Assembly: GCF_000213255.1 (NCBI RefSeq)
Contig: NC_015520.1
Location: 248,001 to 312,000 of the forward strand
DNA: 64,000 bases
Origin: Mahella australiensis 50-1 BON
GTDB lineage: Bacteria > Bacillota > Clostridia > Mahellales > Mahellaceae
Direction: 5' to 3'
Each line of letters begins with the position of its first letter. Position 1 is the stretch's first letter. The position numbers and the translations under genes were made by a program. Below, one piece after another: positions 16,679 through 25,487 of the stretch. The notes beneath the pieces were generated by a model that was not told the origin of the DNA, made no database searches, and was given only the letters and a program-made list of their open reading frames with translations.

Positions 16679-18016
16679 CTAGTGCCAGGCGCGTGAGGAA
16701 TTATACAGAGCCTCTAAAATCTCTCTGTCTGATTCCTCATACCAATATGATGGCGCCTTCTGCCAACCTTGTTTCCAAGGATGAGTGGGAGAAGGCTTAT
16801 AAGGCTTAGCTGTGCTCGATGAACTTGCCTTATTAGCTTTCTGAGCTTTCTTAGGCGGTTCATCGAGCTTTTTCACAGCATATATATTATTGCCATACTG
16901 CACCCGTATACCTATCCTAGGGCTGGTAAGAACCGTTATCTTAGCTCTAGGAACGATAGGTGCAACGGTTTTGCCATCATCACATACAACTTGATAATAT
17001 TGGCTGTGTAGAGAAAATACGCCGCCATTATCAACTTTTCTAGATAACTTAACACAAAGTATATTATCTAAGTCGATATCCGGCGGTAATTCTCTAAAAG
17101 CAGGCTCGGGATCTTGAGGCTCTATGGCGAACCTTTTATTATATCTCTCCAGGAACTTAGGCAAAAACTCATTGGCCTTTTCCATAGAATCAATGCCATA
17201 AATCCTCAATTCTGCCCTGAGCCTATCCTGCAAAGTATTCCATAGCCTCTCTACGCGGCCCTTAGCCTGAGGGGACCTGGCATTAATGATAGATATACCC
17301 AATGTACTCATAGCCATTTGGAACTGGGTTTCATTTACCACTTTACCCTCAAGCTGCTCCTCGATAGAGATTTTACCCTTATTAGGAGAAGCAAATATAG
17401 TATGCTTATCGGCATATAGAGATATAGGGATACCATATTGGCCAATGATGGTACGCATGAGCTCAAAATAGCCATTCATACACTCGTTTTCAGTAAAATA
17501 GAGCGCGAGGACCTGACCGGTGGCATCGTCTATGGCACCGTGGAGAGCCATATTACCTACAGAAGGAATCCATTCAAAAGAGGTGCAATCGATTTGCACC
17601 AACATGCCAGCCTGAGGCATACGTTCCCTTCTAGCATGAATCTTACGAGGGCGTCTATGCTTTCTAGGGCTTTGAATACCGGCATTATCAAGGATTCTAT
17701 AAACCGAGGAATTACTAAGAATAATACCCTTATCATCCTCAAGCAAATCTCTAAAATGAGAGAAATTCGTATCAAAATACTTTTCCTTCCTCAAAGTGAG
17801 GATATGGTTTACTAGCTCATCACTTAAAGCATTAGCAGGTTTACGGCCTCTGTTCTTATGAATAACGAAAGACGCACCTTGTTCTTTAACCCCCTTCTTA
17901 AGTCTAAATATTTGACGAACACTTAGGTCTAAAACCTGCGCAGCTTCACTTGCGGTTAACGTACCATCGATGACTTTATTAATAACAACAAGTTTTTGCA
18001 TTTCGCTCTCTGTCAT
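16679..18016 (-). CDS. ISNCY-family DDE transposase
   Basis: 445 residues from the ATG at 18016 (MTESEMQKLVV). The frame is open further upstream to 18124, but that would run through the IS end. An N-terminal helix-turn-helix (TLTASEAAQVLDLSVRQIFRLKK is longer than needed; core SEAAQVLDLSVRQIFR) precedes an rve integrase core with Asp in VQIDCTSFEW, Asp in LYADKHTIF and Glu in KGRVERLWN. The C-terminus is Lys/Pro/Ser rich. The gene is intact and the TIRs and duplications are preserved, so the copy looks recent and possibly active. Confidence 0.9.
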   Translation of the reverse strand: MTESEMQKLVVINKVIDGTLTASEAAQVLDLSVRQIFRLKKGVKEQGASFVIHKNRGRKPANALSDELVNHILTLRKEKYFDTNFSHFRDLLEDDKGIILSNSSVYRILDNAGIQSPRKHRRPRKIHARRERMPQAGMLVQIDCTSFEWIPSVGNMALHGAIDDATGQVLALYFTENECMNGYFELMRTIIGQYGIPISLYADKHTIFASPNKGKISIEEQLEGKVVNETQFQMAMSTLGISIINARSPQAKGRVERLWNTLQDRLRAELRIYGIDSMEKANEFLPKFLERYNKRFAIEPQDPEPAFRELPPDIDLDNILCVKLSRKVDNGGVFSLHSQYYQVVCDDGKTVAPIVPRAKITVLTSPRIGIRVQYGNNIYAVKKLDEPPKKAQKANKASSSSTAKPYKPSPTHPWKQGWQKAPSYWYEESDREILEALYNSSRAWH

Positions 18017-18093
18017 ACAATACTGTTCCTCTCTCCTCATAATGACATTATCGCAGAATAATTTTACTATGACAATATCATAGAATAATAACA

Positions 18094-18110
18094 TTATATG
18101 CACGTAACCA
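18094..18110 (+). repeat. Right target-site duplication of the IS
   Basis: Exact 17-bp copy of 16324-16340. It ends one base before the -35 box of the rpmE promoter. Confidence 0.85.
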
Positions 18111-18140
18111 TTGATATTATTCATCGACTTGTGCTATAAT
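18111..18140 (+). promoter_or_regulatory. rpmE promoter
   Basis: TTGATA (18111-18116) and TATAAT (18135-18140) are 18 bp apart. The IS sits directly upstream, so any upstream activating sequence has been displaced while the core promoter is intact. Confidence 0.75.
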
Positions 18141-18169
18141 AATGAAGCTGATTCTGGAGGTGATATATG

Positions 18170-18382
18170 ATGAAAGAGAATATACATCCGACTTATTACA
18201 AGGATGCAAAGGTGATATGCGCTTGCGGAAATACATTTACCACCGGTTCTACCAAAAAGGAGATACATGTGGAAATGTGTTCGCAGTGCCATCCGTTCTT
18301 TACTGGTAAACAGAAGCTGGTGGACACGGGCGGTCGCGTCGAGCGTTTCAGGCAAAGATATGGCTTGAAGGAAGACCAATAG
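18170..18382 (+). CDS. rpmE: 50S ribosomal protein L31, zinc-binding form
   Basis: 70 residues from ATG 18170, nine bases after GGAGG; an adjacent ATG at 18167 is equally readable. The [10 protein letters not shown] start, the C17-x-C19 pair and C37-x-x-C40 are those of the zinc-containing L31 paralogue. It is followed by yqhQ, prmC and prfA, an order common in Clostridia. Confidence 0.95.
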   Translation: MKENIHPTYYKDAKVICACGNTFTTGSTKKEIHVEMCSQCHPFFTGKQKLVDTGGRVERFRQRYGLKEDQ

Positions 18383-18469
18383 GTCTGCCCATATGATAGG
18401 TTAGAGATCCTTTCTCTAGCCTTTCTTAATATTATTTTGTTAACGATTAAGGGGAGAAGGTAGACCCAT

Positions 18470-19396
18470 TTGAGAAAGACCAAGATAGGCGGACAGGCCG
18501 TCATAGAGGGCGTTATGATGAAAGGTCCGCGCAGCATGGCTATGGCGATAAGGAAGAGCGATGGTACCATAGAGGTGGTCAAAAAACCGTCGGTGCCCTT
18601 ATCGCAGCGCCACCCTTTACTGAAATTACCCATAATAAGGGGCATGGCGTCGTTTGTGGATTCGCTTATAACCGGCATGACATCGTTGACTGATTCGGCC
18701 AAAATATACGGTGAGGGATTGGAAGAAGAATATAAGCCGTCGCGCTTTGAGCGTTTTTTATCGGAAAAAACCGGCATGAACGTCGACGATATAGGCATAG
18801 CCTTTGCTGTGATCATAGCGGTTGTATTGGCCGTGGCATTCTTCGTGTTGCTGCCCACGTATGTTGCCGGGTTGCTTCAGCAGGCCATAACCAGCCCGCT
18901 AGCATTGAATCTTATAGAAGGCGTTATACGCATAGCCTTGTTTTTGGGCTATATGGTCTTGGTCACGCGCATGAAGGATATACAGCGCGTATTCGAATAC
19001 CATGGAGCCGAGCATAAGGTTATACATTGCTTCGAGCATGAAGAGGAGCTGACAGTGGAAAATGCCAGAAAATACACTACCCTCCACCCGCGTTGCGGCA
19101 CTAATTTCCTGTTGCTGGTATTGGTGGTGAGCATAGTGTTGTTTTCGTTCCTGGGTTGGGGCAATATACTATGGCGTACTGTGGGACGACTGCTCTTGTT
19201 GCCGGTGGTAGCCGGATTGGCCTATGAATTGATACGCTGGGCAGGCAGCAGCGATGCGCTTATAGTGCGGATAATAAGCTGGCCGGGGCTTATGCTACAA
19301 AAGCTGACCACGCGTCAGCCCGATGATCAGCAGTTGGAGGTAGCTATAGCGGCGTTTAACGGCGTGGCTGACGGAGAAGAGGATATATGGATGTAG
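18470..19396 (+). CDS. yqhQ: DUF1385 membrane protein (YqhQ family)
   Basis: 308 residues from a TTG start behind AGGGGAGAAGG. The conserved N-terminus KIGGQAVIEGVMMKGP and the EYHGAEHKVIHCFEHEEELTVENAR block (core YHGAEHKVIHCFE) define the family. There are about four membrane segments between residues 105 and 265. The function is unknown, although the gene commonly sits between rpmE and prmC. Its 3' end overlaps prmC by ten bases. Confidence 0.9.
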   Translation: MRKTKIGGQAVIEGVMMKGPRSMAMAIRKSDGTIEVVKKPSVPLSQRHPLLKLPIIRGMASFVDSLITGMTSLTDSAKIYGEGLEEEYKPSRFERFLSEKTGMNVDDIGIAFAVIIAVVLAVAFFVLLPTYVAGLLQQAITSPLALNLIEGVIRIALFLGYMVLVTRMKDIQRVFEYHGAEHKVIHCFEHEEELTVENARKYTTLHPRCGTNFLLLVLVVSIVLFSFLGWGNILWRTVGRLLLLPVVAGLAYELIRWAGSSDALIVRIISWPGLMLQKLTTRQPDDQQLEVAIAAFNGVADGEEDIWM

Positions 19397-20232
19397 CTCG
19401 AGCGCTCGAATGGGGCGAGCGTATGCTGCGAGAGAGCGGCATAGATACGGCACGCAGGGATGTAGAGATATTGCTGCAGGAGCTCCTCGACGTGGATCGC
19501 AGCGCATTATACCTCGACAGAAGCCGTGCGCTTTTACCCGAACAGAAAATAATGTTCGAACAATGGATAAAACAGCGCTGTGCCAGGATGCCTTTGCAGT
19601 ATGTACTGCATAAGGCATGGTTTATGGATATGGAGCTTTACGTGGATGAGCGCGTGCTCATACCGCGTCCCGAAACAGAATTATTGGTGGAGGTCGTTAT
19701 AAAAGAGGCCAAAGGGATGTCGGAACCTCTGCAAGTATTGGATATAGGCACAGGCAGCGGTGCCATAGCCATAGCTTTGGCAAGGCATATGAGCGGCTGC
19801 CGCGTGTGGGCGGTGGATATATCGCCAGATGCCTTGGCTGTAGCACGCATAAACGTAGGGAAATACAGCTTACAACAGCGTGTGACATTGCTGGAAGGCA
19901 ATCTTTTTGAACCGGTCAAAGGCATGGCTTTCGATATAATAGTGTCCAATCCACCATATATAGTTCGGGATGATTTAATCGAGCTGGAGCCTGAGGTGCG
20001 TTCGGAGCCTGAGCCTGCGCTAAATGGCGGCGATGATGGATTGGATTTTTACCGTAAATTGTGCCATGCCGGGGAGTTGCTGAAGCCACATGGCTTTTTA
20101 GCATTGGAGATAGGCTATGACCAGGGGCAGGCAGTGAGCGATATTTTGAAAGCATGTGGTTTTAAGGATATACAGGTGCTCAAAGATTTTGCTAATATGG
20201 ATCGCATAGTGTTGGCGCATAAATGGAAGTAG
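19387..20232 (+). CDS. prmC: Peptide chain release factor N5-glutamine methyltransferase
   Basis: 281 residues. An N-terminal helical domain (about 1-75) is followed by a Rossmann methyltransferase with the SAM motif VLDIGTGSGAIAIALA and the catalytic NPPY in IVSNPPYIVR. PrmC methylates the Gln of the GGQ motif in release factors; its substrate, release factor 1, is encoded next. It overlaps yqhQ at the start. Length is normal. Confidence 0.95.
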   Translation: MDVARALEWGERMLRESGIDTARRDVEILLQELLDVDRSALYLDRSRALLPEQKIMFEQWIKQRCARMPLQYVLHKAWFMDMELYVDERVLIPRPETELLVEVVIKEAKGMSEPLQVLDIGTGSGAIAIALARHMSGCRVWAVDISPDALAVARINVGKYSLQQRVTLLEGNLFEPVKGMAFDIIVSNPPYIVRDDLIELEPEVRSEPEPALNGGDDGLDFYRKLCHAGELLKPHGFLALEIGYDQGQAVSDILKACGFKDIQVLKDFANMDRIVLAHKWK

Positions 20233-20253
20233 TATATGAGGATGTGATATAGA

Positions 20254-21324
20254 TTGCTGGATAAACTGGATAGTATTGAGGAACGGTATGAACAACTGAG
20301 CGTTAAGATATCCGACCCTGAGGTCATCTCTCAGCAGGATATGTGGCGAAAGCTGGTCAAAGAGCACTCCGATCTGGAACCAATAGTAACCAAATATAGG
20401 GAATACAAAGAAGTGGTAAGGCAAAAAGACGATGTGCTGGCCATGATTAAGGAAACCGGCGATGCTGAGTTGAAGGAATTGGCTCAACAGGAACTGGATG
20501 AGCTTAAAGAGCGCGAAGATAAACTGGAAGAAGAATTGAAACGCTTGCTGCTGCCCAAAGATCCAAACGATGAGCGCAATGTCATAATGGAGATAAGGGC
20601 CGGCGCAGGCGGCGAGGAAGCGGCGCTTTTTGCCGCCAACCTGTTCAGGATGTATTCGCTGTATGCCGAAAGCCGCGGATGGAAGATAGAGGTTATGGAT
20701 TCCAACTATACCGACTTGGGCGGAATAAAGGAGATAGTGTTCGCCGTAGAAGGTAAAGGGGCATACAGCAGGCTCAAGTACGAGAGCGGCGTGCACCGCG
20801 TGCAACGCGTGCCGGTTACCGAGGCTGGAGGACGCATCCATACATCGACGGCAACAGTGGCTGTATTGCCCGAGGCCGAAGAGGTAGAGGTGGAGATAAA
20901 TCCTAACGATTTGCGCATAGACGTATATCGTTCTACCGGACATGGAGGCCAAAGCGTGAATACCACCGATTCGGCCGTGCGTATAACGCATATACCGACC
21001 GGTATGGTGGTGACGTGTCAGGATGAGAAGTCGCAGCTTAAGAATAAGGATAAGGCCATGCGCGTTTTGAAATCGCGATTGCTGGCTATAGCTCAAGCCG
21101 AACAGGATGCCCAATTGGCTCAGACCAGGCGCAGCCAGGTGGGTACCGGCGACCGCAGCGAGCGCATACGCACATATAATTTCCCGCAGGGCAGGGTGAC
21201 CGATCACCGCATAGGGCTTACCATATACCAGCTCGAGGCTTTCTTAAACGGCGATATGGACGAGATGATAGACGCCCTTATAACGGCTGATCAGGCCGAG
21301 CGCTTGTCCCAAGCGGCTGTTTGA
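20254..21324 (+). CDS. prfA: Peptide chain release factor 1
   Basis: 356 residues from a TTG start. The stop-codon-recognition PVT tripeptide is in RVPVTEAGG and the peptidyl-hydrolysis GGQ is in [13 protein letters not shown]. It terminates translation at UAA and UAG. It lies 21 bases after prmC, which modifies it. Confidence 0.97.
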   Translation: MLDKLDSIEERYEQLSVKISDPEVISQQDMWRKLVKEHSDLEPIVTKYREYKEVVRQKDDVLAMIKETGDAELKELAQQELDELKEREDKLEEELKRLLLPKDPNDERNVIMEIRAGAGGEEAALFAANLFRMYSLYAESRGWKIEVMDSNYTDLGGIKEIVFAVEGKGAYSRLKYESGVHRVQRVPVTEAGGRIHTSTATVAVLPEAEEVEVEINPNDLRIDVYRSTGHGGQSVNTTDSAVRITHIPTGMVVTCQDEKSQLKNKDKAMRVLKSRLLAIAQAEQDAQLAQTRRSQVGTGDRSERIRTYNFPQGRVTDHRIGLTIYQLEAFLNGDMDEMIDALITADQAERLSQAAV

Positions 21325-21330
21325 TTGCTG

Positions 21331-21352
21331 GCCCATGCGACGAGGCATGGGC
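21331..21352 (+). terminator. Hairpin after prfA
   Basis: GCCCATGC pairs perfectly with GCATGGGC over six bases. No T run follows, so it may be an mRNA 3' stabiliser rather than an intrinsic terminator. Confidence 0.4.
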
Positions 21353-21408
21353 AAATTAGCTGTCGATGATGATCGCCCCGGAAAATTTATACAAGAGAGG
21401 AGAAAATC

Positions 21409-22596
21409 GTGGAGAGCGCAACATATCTCTTACAACTGGCTATACTCCTGATAGCCGGGTTGGTAGGGGCTTATATATCAAGGAAGGTGGATCAGCCCAG
21501 CGTACTAGGTCAGATCATTATAGGTATAATAATAGGGCCGTCGCTTTTGAATCTGAATATTATAACATCGGATACAACGTTGATAGAGGAGTTTGCCAAT
21601 ATAGGCGTAGTACTGCTCATGTTTATAGCAGGCGTGGAGACCGATCTCAATGAGTTGAGGGATTCAGGCAAAGCATCTATGATAATAGCAAGTACAGGTG
21701 TGCTTGTACCCATGATACTGGGTTTTGCTGTAGCAGCTATGGAAGGTATCGATATGATGACCGCTATTTTCATAGGCGTCATATTGACGGCTACTAGCGT
21801 CAGCATAACGGTACAGGTATTGCGAGAGATAGGCAAGCTCAAAACCAGGCAGGGAGTAGCTATACTGGGAGCGGCTGTTATAGACGATGTGCTAGGCATT
21901 ATACTGTTATCTGTAGTAGCCGGAATGGTACGTCCCGGAGCAACAGAGAATATATGGTTGTTGCTGGGCAAGATGGCATTGTTTTTCGTCGGAGCTGTGA
22001 TAATAGGCCTTATACTCTACAGACTGGTCACAAGGCTGGTCTTAAGCAGGATACGCATAGGAGAATCGTTGCTGACGCTGGCTTTGATATTTACATTTAT
22101 ATTTAGCTTCTTTGCTGAATATGTCGGAGTGGCGGCTATTACCGGCGCATATGTAGCCGGCCTTATATTGTCGGCCACGCCTTATAAAAACCGCATATCC
22201 AATGGCGCTCAAATCCTCGCGTATAACCTTTTTACACCCATATTTTTCATAAACATAGGCTTAGGCGTAAACGTCAGGTTATTGGGCGGCGTATTAGTAT
22301 TCGGCACACTTTTGACATTAGCTGCTCTGATAGGCAAAATTGTTGGCTGCGGAATAGGTGCTAAAATATCGGGATTTAATAATAGAGAGTCGCTGCAGGT
22401 GGGCATAGGCATGATGTCACGCGGTGAGGTCGGACTTATAGTGGCATCTTTAGGCGAAAGCATGGGTATTATAGGACCTGATGTGTATGCAGCTATAATA
22501 ATGATGATATTAATAAGCACATTGACTACGCCGCTCCTATTGAAGATGTCATTCAAAGAGAAACCGGCAATGGCTGGCGGGAATGTGGCCAATTGA
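21409..22596 (+). CDS. Cation:proton antiporter, CPA2 family
   Basis: 395 residues, starting at a GTG behind GAGAGGAG. It has the CPA2 (KefB/NapA-like) layout of roughly 12 membrane segments, with GVVLLMFIAGVETDL and the ion-binding region AVIDDVLGIILL containing paired Asp. The C-terminus ends without the TrkA-N/RCK domain found on many KefB proteins. Two small PII-like genes follow directly and may supply the missing control. Na+/H+ or K+/H+ exchange cannot be separated by sequence. Confidence 0.9.
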   Translation: MESATYLLQLAILLIAGLVGAYISRKVDQPSVLGQIIIGIIIGPSLLNLNIITSDTTLIEEFANIGVVLLMFIAGVETDLNELRDSGKASMIIASTGVLVPMILGFAVAAMEGIDMMTAIFIGVILTATSVSITVQVLREIGKLKTRQGVAILGAAVIDDVLGIILLSVVAGMVRPGATENIWLLLGKMALFFVGAVIIGLILYRLVTRLVLSRIRIGESLLTLALIFTFIFSFFAEYVGVAAITGAYVAGLILSATPYKNRISNGAQILAYNLFTPIFFINIGLGVNVRLLGGVLVFGTLLTLAALIGKIVGCGIGAKISGFNNRESLQVGIGMMSRGEVGLIVASLGESMGIIGPDVYAAIIMMILISTLTTPLLLKMSFKEKPAMAGGNVAN

Positions 22597-22619
22597 TTGC
22601 ATGAGAAAGAGGTAGCTTT

Positions 22620-22976
22620 ATGTTCGCTTTGTTTATTGTGCTTAATAGAACCGAATATCTTAAAGATGTACTGAAAGCCATAGAAGATGTGGGATTGAGT
22701 TGTACCGTTATAGACAGCGTAAGCGCAAATCAATACGTCAATTTTTACAGCCCGAATACTTTTGCCAGCTATGATGTGCCGGTAGTGGTGGGCAGTATGA
22801 GCATGGCCGACGATGACAGCGGTATAATATACAACAAGACGTTGATGGTGCTTGTAGACGATGAGGAGAAGGCTCAACAGGCCATGGGAGCTGTGGAGAG
22901 CGTTGTAAGCGATATGACAAGGCCCGGTACCGGCATAATGTTTTATGTACCGGTGGCAAAGGCTGTGGGTAAATGA
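22620..22976 (+). CDS. PII-like small signalling protein, first copy
   Basis: 118 residues. It has the GlnB-superfamily length and opening pattern (MFALFIVLN, a helix, then TVIDSVSA) and an alternating ferredoxin-like beta-alpha-beta layout. It ends DMTRPGTGIMFYVPVAKAVG, resembling the PII C-terminus. The canonical T-loop tyrosine and PROSITE-type PII signatures are not obvious, so it is a distant member. It lies 23 bases after the antiporter and 12 bases before a paralogue. Regulation of the antiporter by a bound nucleotide or ion is an inference from context. Confidence 0.6.
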   Translation: MFALFIVLNRTEYLKDVLKAIEDVGLSCTVIDSVSANQYVNFYSPNTFASYDVPVVVGSMSMADDDSGIIYNKTLMVLVDDEEKAQQAMGAVESVVSDMTRPGTGIMFYVPVAKAVGK

Positions 22977-22988
22977 GGGGGAAGATTT

Positions 22989-23396
22989 ATGTATGTATTG
23001 TTTATAGTATTAAATAACGTGGATAAGCTAAAAAAGGTATTGGCGGCATTAAAAGATGTTGGTGTGCGCGGCGCGACCATTATAGATTCGGTAGGGTCCG
23101 GCAGTATGATGAAGGAGGAATTCTCCGGCATGCCCATTATAGGCAGCCTCATGCGCAGCCTGGAAGGGAATTATGGAGCCAATAAAACCATATTTTCGGT
23201 CATAGAGCGCGAGGAGCAGGTAAACGATGCTATGGCAGCCGTGTCAAAGGTGCTTGGCGATATGAACAGGCCGGACACGGGCATTATGTTTGCACTGCCG
23301 GTGGTGAAGTTCAAGGGCGGCGAGCTGGAACGTCACATAGATAGGCGCGAGCGCCGCAATATTATACAGAAACAGTACGAAAGCGAATACTATTGA
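22989..23396 (+). CDS. PII-like small signalling protein, second copy
   Basis: 135 residues and clearly a paralogue of the preceding gene: MYVLFIVLNNVDKLKKVL and DMNRPDTGIMFALPVVK align with it. It differs in the central loop, which carries GSGSMMKEEFSGMPIIGSL, and in a charged C-terminal tail (HIDRRERRNIIQKQ). Two unlike copies suggest a heteromer or division of labour. The gene ends the operon, with a terminator seven bases after it. Confidence 0.6.
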   Translation: MYVLFIVLNNVDKLKKVLAALKDVGVRGATIIDSVGSGSMMKEEFSGMPIIGSLMRSLEGNYGANKTIFSVIEREEQVNDAMAAVSKVLGDMNRPDTGIMFALPVVKFKGGELERHIDRRERRNIIQKQYESEYY

Positions 23397-23401
23397 TCCA
23401 C

Positions 23402-23424
23402 AACCGGCATTGGCCGGTTTTTTG
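23402..23424 (+). terminator. Terminator of the antiporter operon
   Basis: AACCGGC pairs with GCCGGTT over ATTG and is followed by TTTT. Confidence 0.85.
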
Positions 23425-23469
23425 TTATGTTAACGACAGGAAGGGTTTAACAAGGCTATTTTTGCTTAG

Positions 23470-23733
23470 ATGCACAATTACGATTGCTGCCCTGCTGCAA
23501 AAATTAATAAAAGGACAGGTTTGCCTAAATCCTACAAAAGGCTATATAAAGATGTTTATAGTACTTCCGATGGAGGACGGGTTTATATTAACAATGTGGG
23601 ATGTAAAGAAGGATATAAGGATGTTTACAGGGTCATTGGGCGGCGGTTTATATTAACAACGTGGGATGGGAAATCATATATGCCCTATAGCACTAATATA
23701 CTGTACAGTGAGTTTGTCGAATTCGTAAGCTAA
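23470..23733 (+). pseudogene. Decayed gene fragment with an imperfect 57-bp tandem repeat
   Basis: The 360-bp gap between the PII-like and ZIP genes holds two similar blocks, about 23545-23602 and 23614-23670. Both run from TATAA(A/G)GATGTTTA to TTTATATTAACAA-GTGGGATG. They lie in different reading frames, so a short protein with YKDVY repeats appears to have been frameshifted. No ribosome site or recognised domain is present. Confidence 0.35.
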
Positions 23734-23757
23734 ATATAAGTTGACACGAGGTTGTAT

Positions 23758-24498
23758 ATGAATGATATGTTGCTGTACAGTGTTATAGGGTCCGCGGCCG
23801 GCATTATAGGTACCGGATTGGGAGGGGCCATAACCTTGCTGCTGCGGCATCCCAGCTCGCGCTTTTTGAGTACCATAATGAACTTTTCCAGTGGGCTTAT
23901 GATAGCGGTGGTAACGTTCGACCTATTGCCCGAAGCCTTTAGCATAGGAGGGCTTGGTCAGGGCTTAATCGGTTTGCTGCTCGGCGTCGGCCTGATAGTT
24001 ATGCTTGATGGATTTATGCCGAAAGCGTTAAGGATGGATATAAGCGATGCTCGTTCGGGATATTTGAAAGCCGGTATACTGTTAGGCATAGGCATAGCAG
24101 TGCATAATTTGCCGGAGGGTATAGCAATAGGCTCAGGTTTTACGGTATATAAACAGTACGGCCTGGCGCTAAGCATGATAATAGCGCTCCACGATATACC
24201 CGAAGGTGTGGCTATGGCCACGCCGATGATGATGGGTGGCATAGCGAAAAAGCAGGTACTTGCAAGCACGGTTTTGGCCGGTATACCAACAGGTATAGGC
24301 GCAATAGCCGGATACTACCTCGGCGAGCTATCGCCTACATTTATAGCTGTATGTCTCGGATTTGCCGGCGGAGCTATGCTGTACATAACATGTAGCGAAC
24401 TGTTGCCCGAGTCCAGCAAGCTGTATAGAGGCAGAATACCCAGCATGGGCACCATAGCAGGCATCATACTGGGTATAGTGATATCATCCATAATATGA
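23758..24498 (+). CDS. ZIP-family divalent metal transporter
   Basis: 246 residues from ATG 23758, six bases after GAGG; a TTG at 23752 would overlap that site. Eight membrane segments are predicted, with the paired ZIP metal motifs HNLPEGIAIG and HDIPEGVAM in the fourth and fifth. The family takes up zinc, manganese or iron into the cytoplasm. No metal regulator lies directly beside it. Confidence 0.9.
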   Translation: MNDMLLYSVIGSAAGIIGTGLGGAITLLLRHPSSRFLSTIMNFSSGLMIAVVTFDLLPEAFSIGGLGQGLIGLLLGVGLIVMLDGFMPKALRMDISDARSGYLKAGILLGIGIAVHNLPEGIAIGSGFTVYKQYGLALSMIIALHDIPEGVAMATPMMMGGIAKKQVLASTVLAGIPTGIGAIAGYYLGELSPTFIAVCLGFAGGAMLYITCSELLPESSKLYRGRIPSMGTIAGIILGIVISSII

Positions 24499-24500
24499 TC

Positions 24501-25190
24501 TCAATACCCCATATACCCCATATCCGACGGTGGGTACATTGGAGGCATGTTGTCCGGTGGCATCGCTCCTGGAGGTGGGTACATGGGCGGCATCGTTCCC
24601 GGAGGTGGGTACATCGGTGGCATCGCTCCGGCTGCCAATTGATTGAGTATATTCATAAGCTGTTGACTGAGCGCGTCATGCTGCTCGAATAAAGCCATGA
24701 ACTCCATGAAATCGCTGTTTTGAGCAAACCGGGGGTTGGCCTTCAAATTTTCTATATCAGCTTTAACAGCTCGATGATGTTCGTCCATCGGTTGTACATA
24801 GTTTTTCATCATCTCGTCTATGCACATACGCGAGCAATCATGGTGTGGCATTGGAGGATAGTAATACCAATCGCTGGGTGGCGTATAACCGCCCGGAGAT
24901 TGGCATAGCAACGCGGCAATGTAGCCGGCGGTTTTATTACCATAATCCCCCATTTCTCTGAAGTGCATCATCATATCCTGGAAAGTGGCATCATTGGCCA
25001 ATTCTGGCTTTTGCATCATCGCGTGTATTTTTTCATGCATCTGTTTCATTAGTGGCTCATTGCGCATAAATATATCCATTGCCTGCATCATCAAGCCTCG
25101 CTGATCGCCGCATGGTGGATAGGACATACCGGGGCCGGGATAGCATGGATTTTGACCGGGATATCCCGGAGAATATGGTGGATAAAACAT
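24501..25190 (-). CDS. Pro/Met/Tyr-rich protein, function unknown
   Basis: 229 residues from the ATG at 25190, nine bases after AGGAGG; longer frames to 25232 lack a ribosome site. The N-terminus (YPPYSPGYPGQNPCYPGP) and the C-terminus are Pro, Tyr and Gly rich. Three imperfect copies of MPPMYPPPG lie near the end, encoded by 30-33-bp direct repeats at about 24525-24630. The middle is a helical segment rich in Met and His (for example MMQAMDIFMRNEPLMKQ). No signal peptide or known domain is visible. Composition resembles spore-coat-like proteins, but that is only a guess. It is convergent with the ZIP gene, two bases apart. Confidence 0.75.
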   Translation of the reverse strand: MFYPPYSPGYPGQNPCYPGPGMSYPPCGDQRGLMMQAMDIFMRNEPLMKQMHEKIHAMMQKPELANDATFQDMMMHFREMGDYGNKTAGYIAALLCQSPGGYTPPSDWYYYPPMPHHDCSRMCIDEMMKNYVQPMDEHHRAVKADIENLKANPRFAQNSDFMEFMALFEQHDALSQQLMNILNQLAAGAMPPMYPPPGTMPPMYPPPGAMPPDNMPPMYPPSDMGYMGY

Positions 25191-25399
25191 AGATTTTAAC
25201 CTCCTGAATTTACTCTTGATTTTTAAAATCAAAGGATATAATCTATTTATAAAATATGCTTTGGCCGTTTATTATGTGATAAATCGCAAAATATACGACC
25301 GCGGTGTGTAATCAATCATCTCATGGGAACGACTATTTTAAGGCCTAAGATGGGTTTGCTCTGCTTTAAAAGCCCGATTCGGATATATGTTAAGCCTGT

Positions 25400-25473
25400 A
25401 GCGGGCGTAGGATTTATATCATTTGCATCGCTTTATATCGCCCGTTTCAGTCGTATATTACGAATTGCAGGAA
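25400..25473 (+). repeat. Solo arm of the palindromic element at 16038-16323
   Basis: A 40-bp block, starting TTTATATCATTTGCATCGC at 25412, is identical to the reverse complement of the left arm near 16056-16095. The flanks GCGGGCGTAGGA and TATTACGAATTGCA match the right arm. This lies in the 363-bp gap between the Pro/Met-rich gene and rpiB; apart from the rpiB promoter I see nothing else in the gap. Confidence 0.75.
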
Positions 25474-25487
25474 ATTCTATGCTATCC

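Larger units (their letters stand above)
16341..18093 (-). mobile_element. Insertion sequence of the ISNCY/IS1202 type
   Basis: About 1.75 kb, bounded by 17-bp direct repeats. The ends form imperfect inverted repeats of 31 bp: the outer TGT and the inner TGTCATAGTAAA are shared. Each end has a second, related block further in (AACGAAAATTTCATAG on the left; TGCGATAATGTCATTATG on the right, reversed), as expected of tandem transposase-binding sites. It carries one DDE transposase gene and, at the left end, a 330-bp tail containing a strongly folded segment. The long duplication is typical of IS1202-like elements. Confidence 0.85.

Noticed and set aside
18017-18124. N-terminal extension of the transposase
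   Set aside because: It would cross the IS end and the target duplication; a start at 18016 lies within the element.
24525-24635. Direct repeats that could look like a CRISPR array
   Set aside because: They are in frame, have no unique spacers and encode MPPMYPPPG. The rho repeats (31650-31860) were rejected for the same reason.
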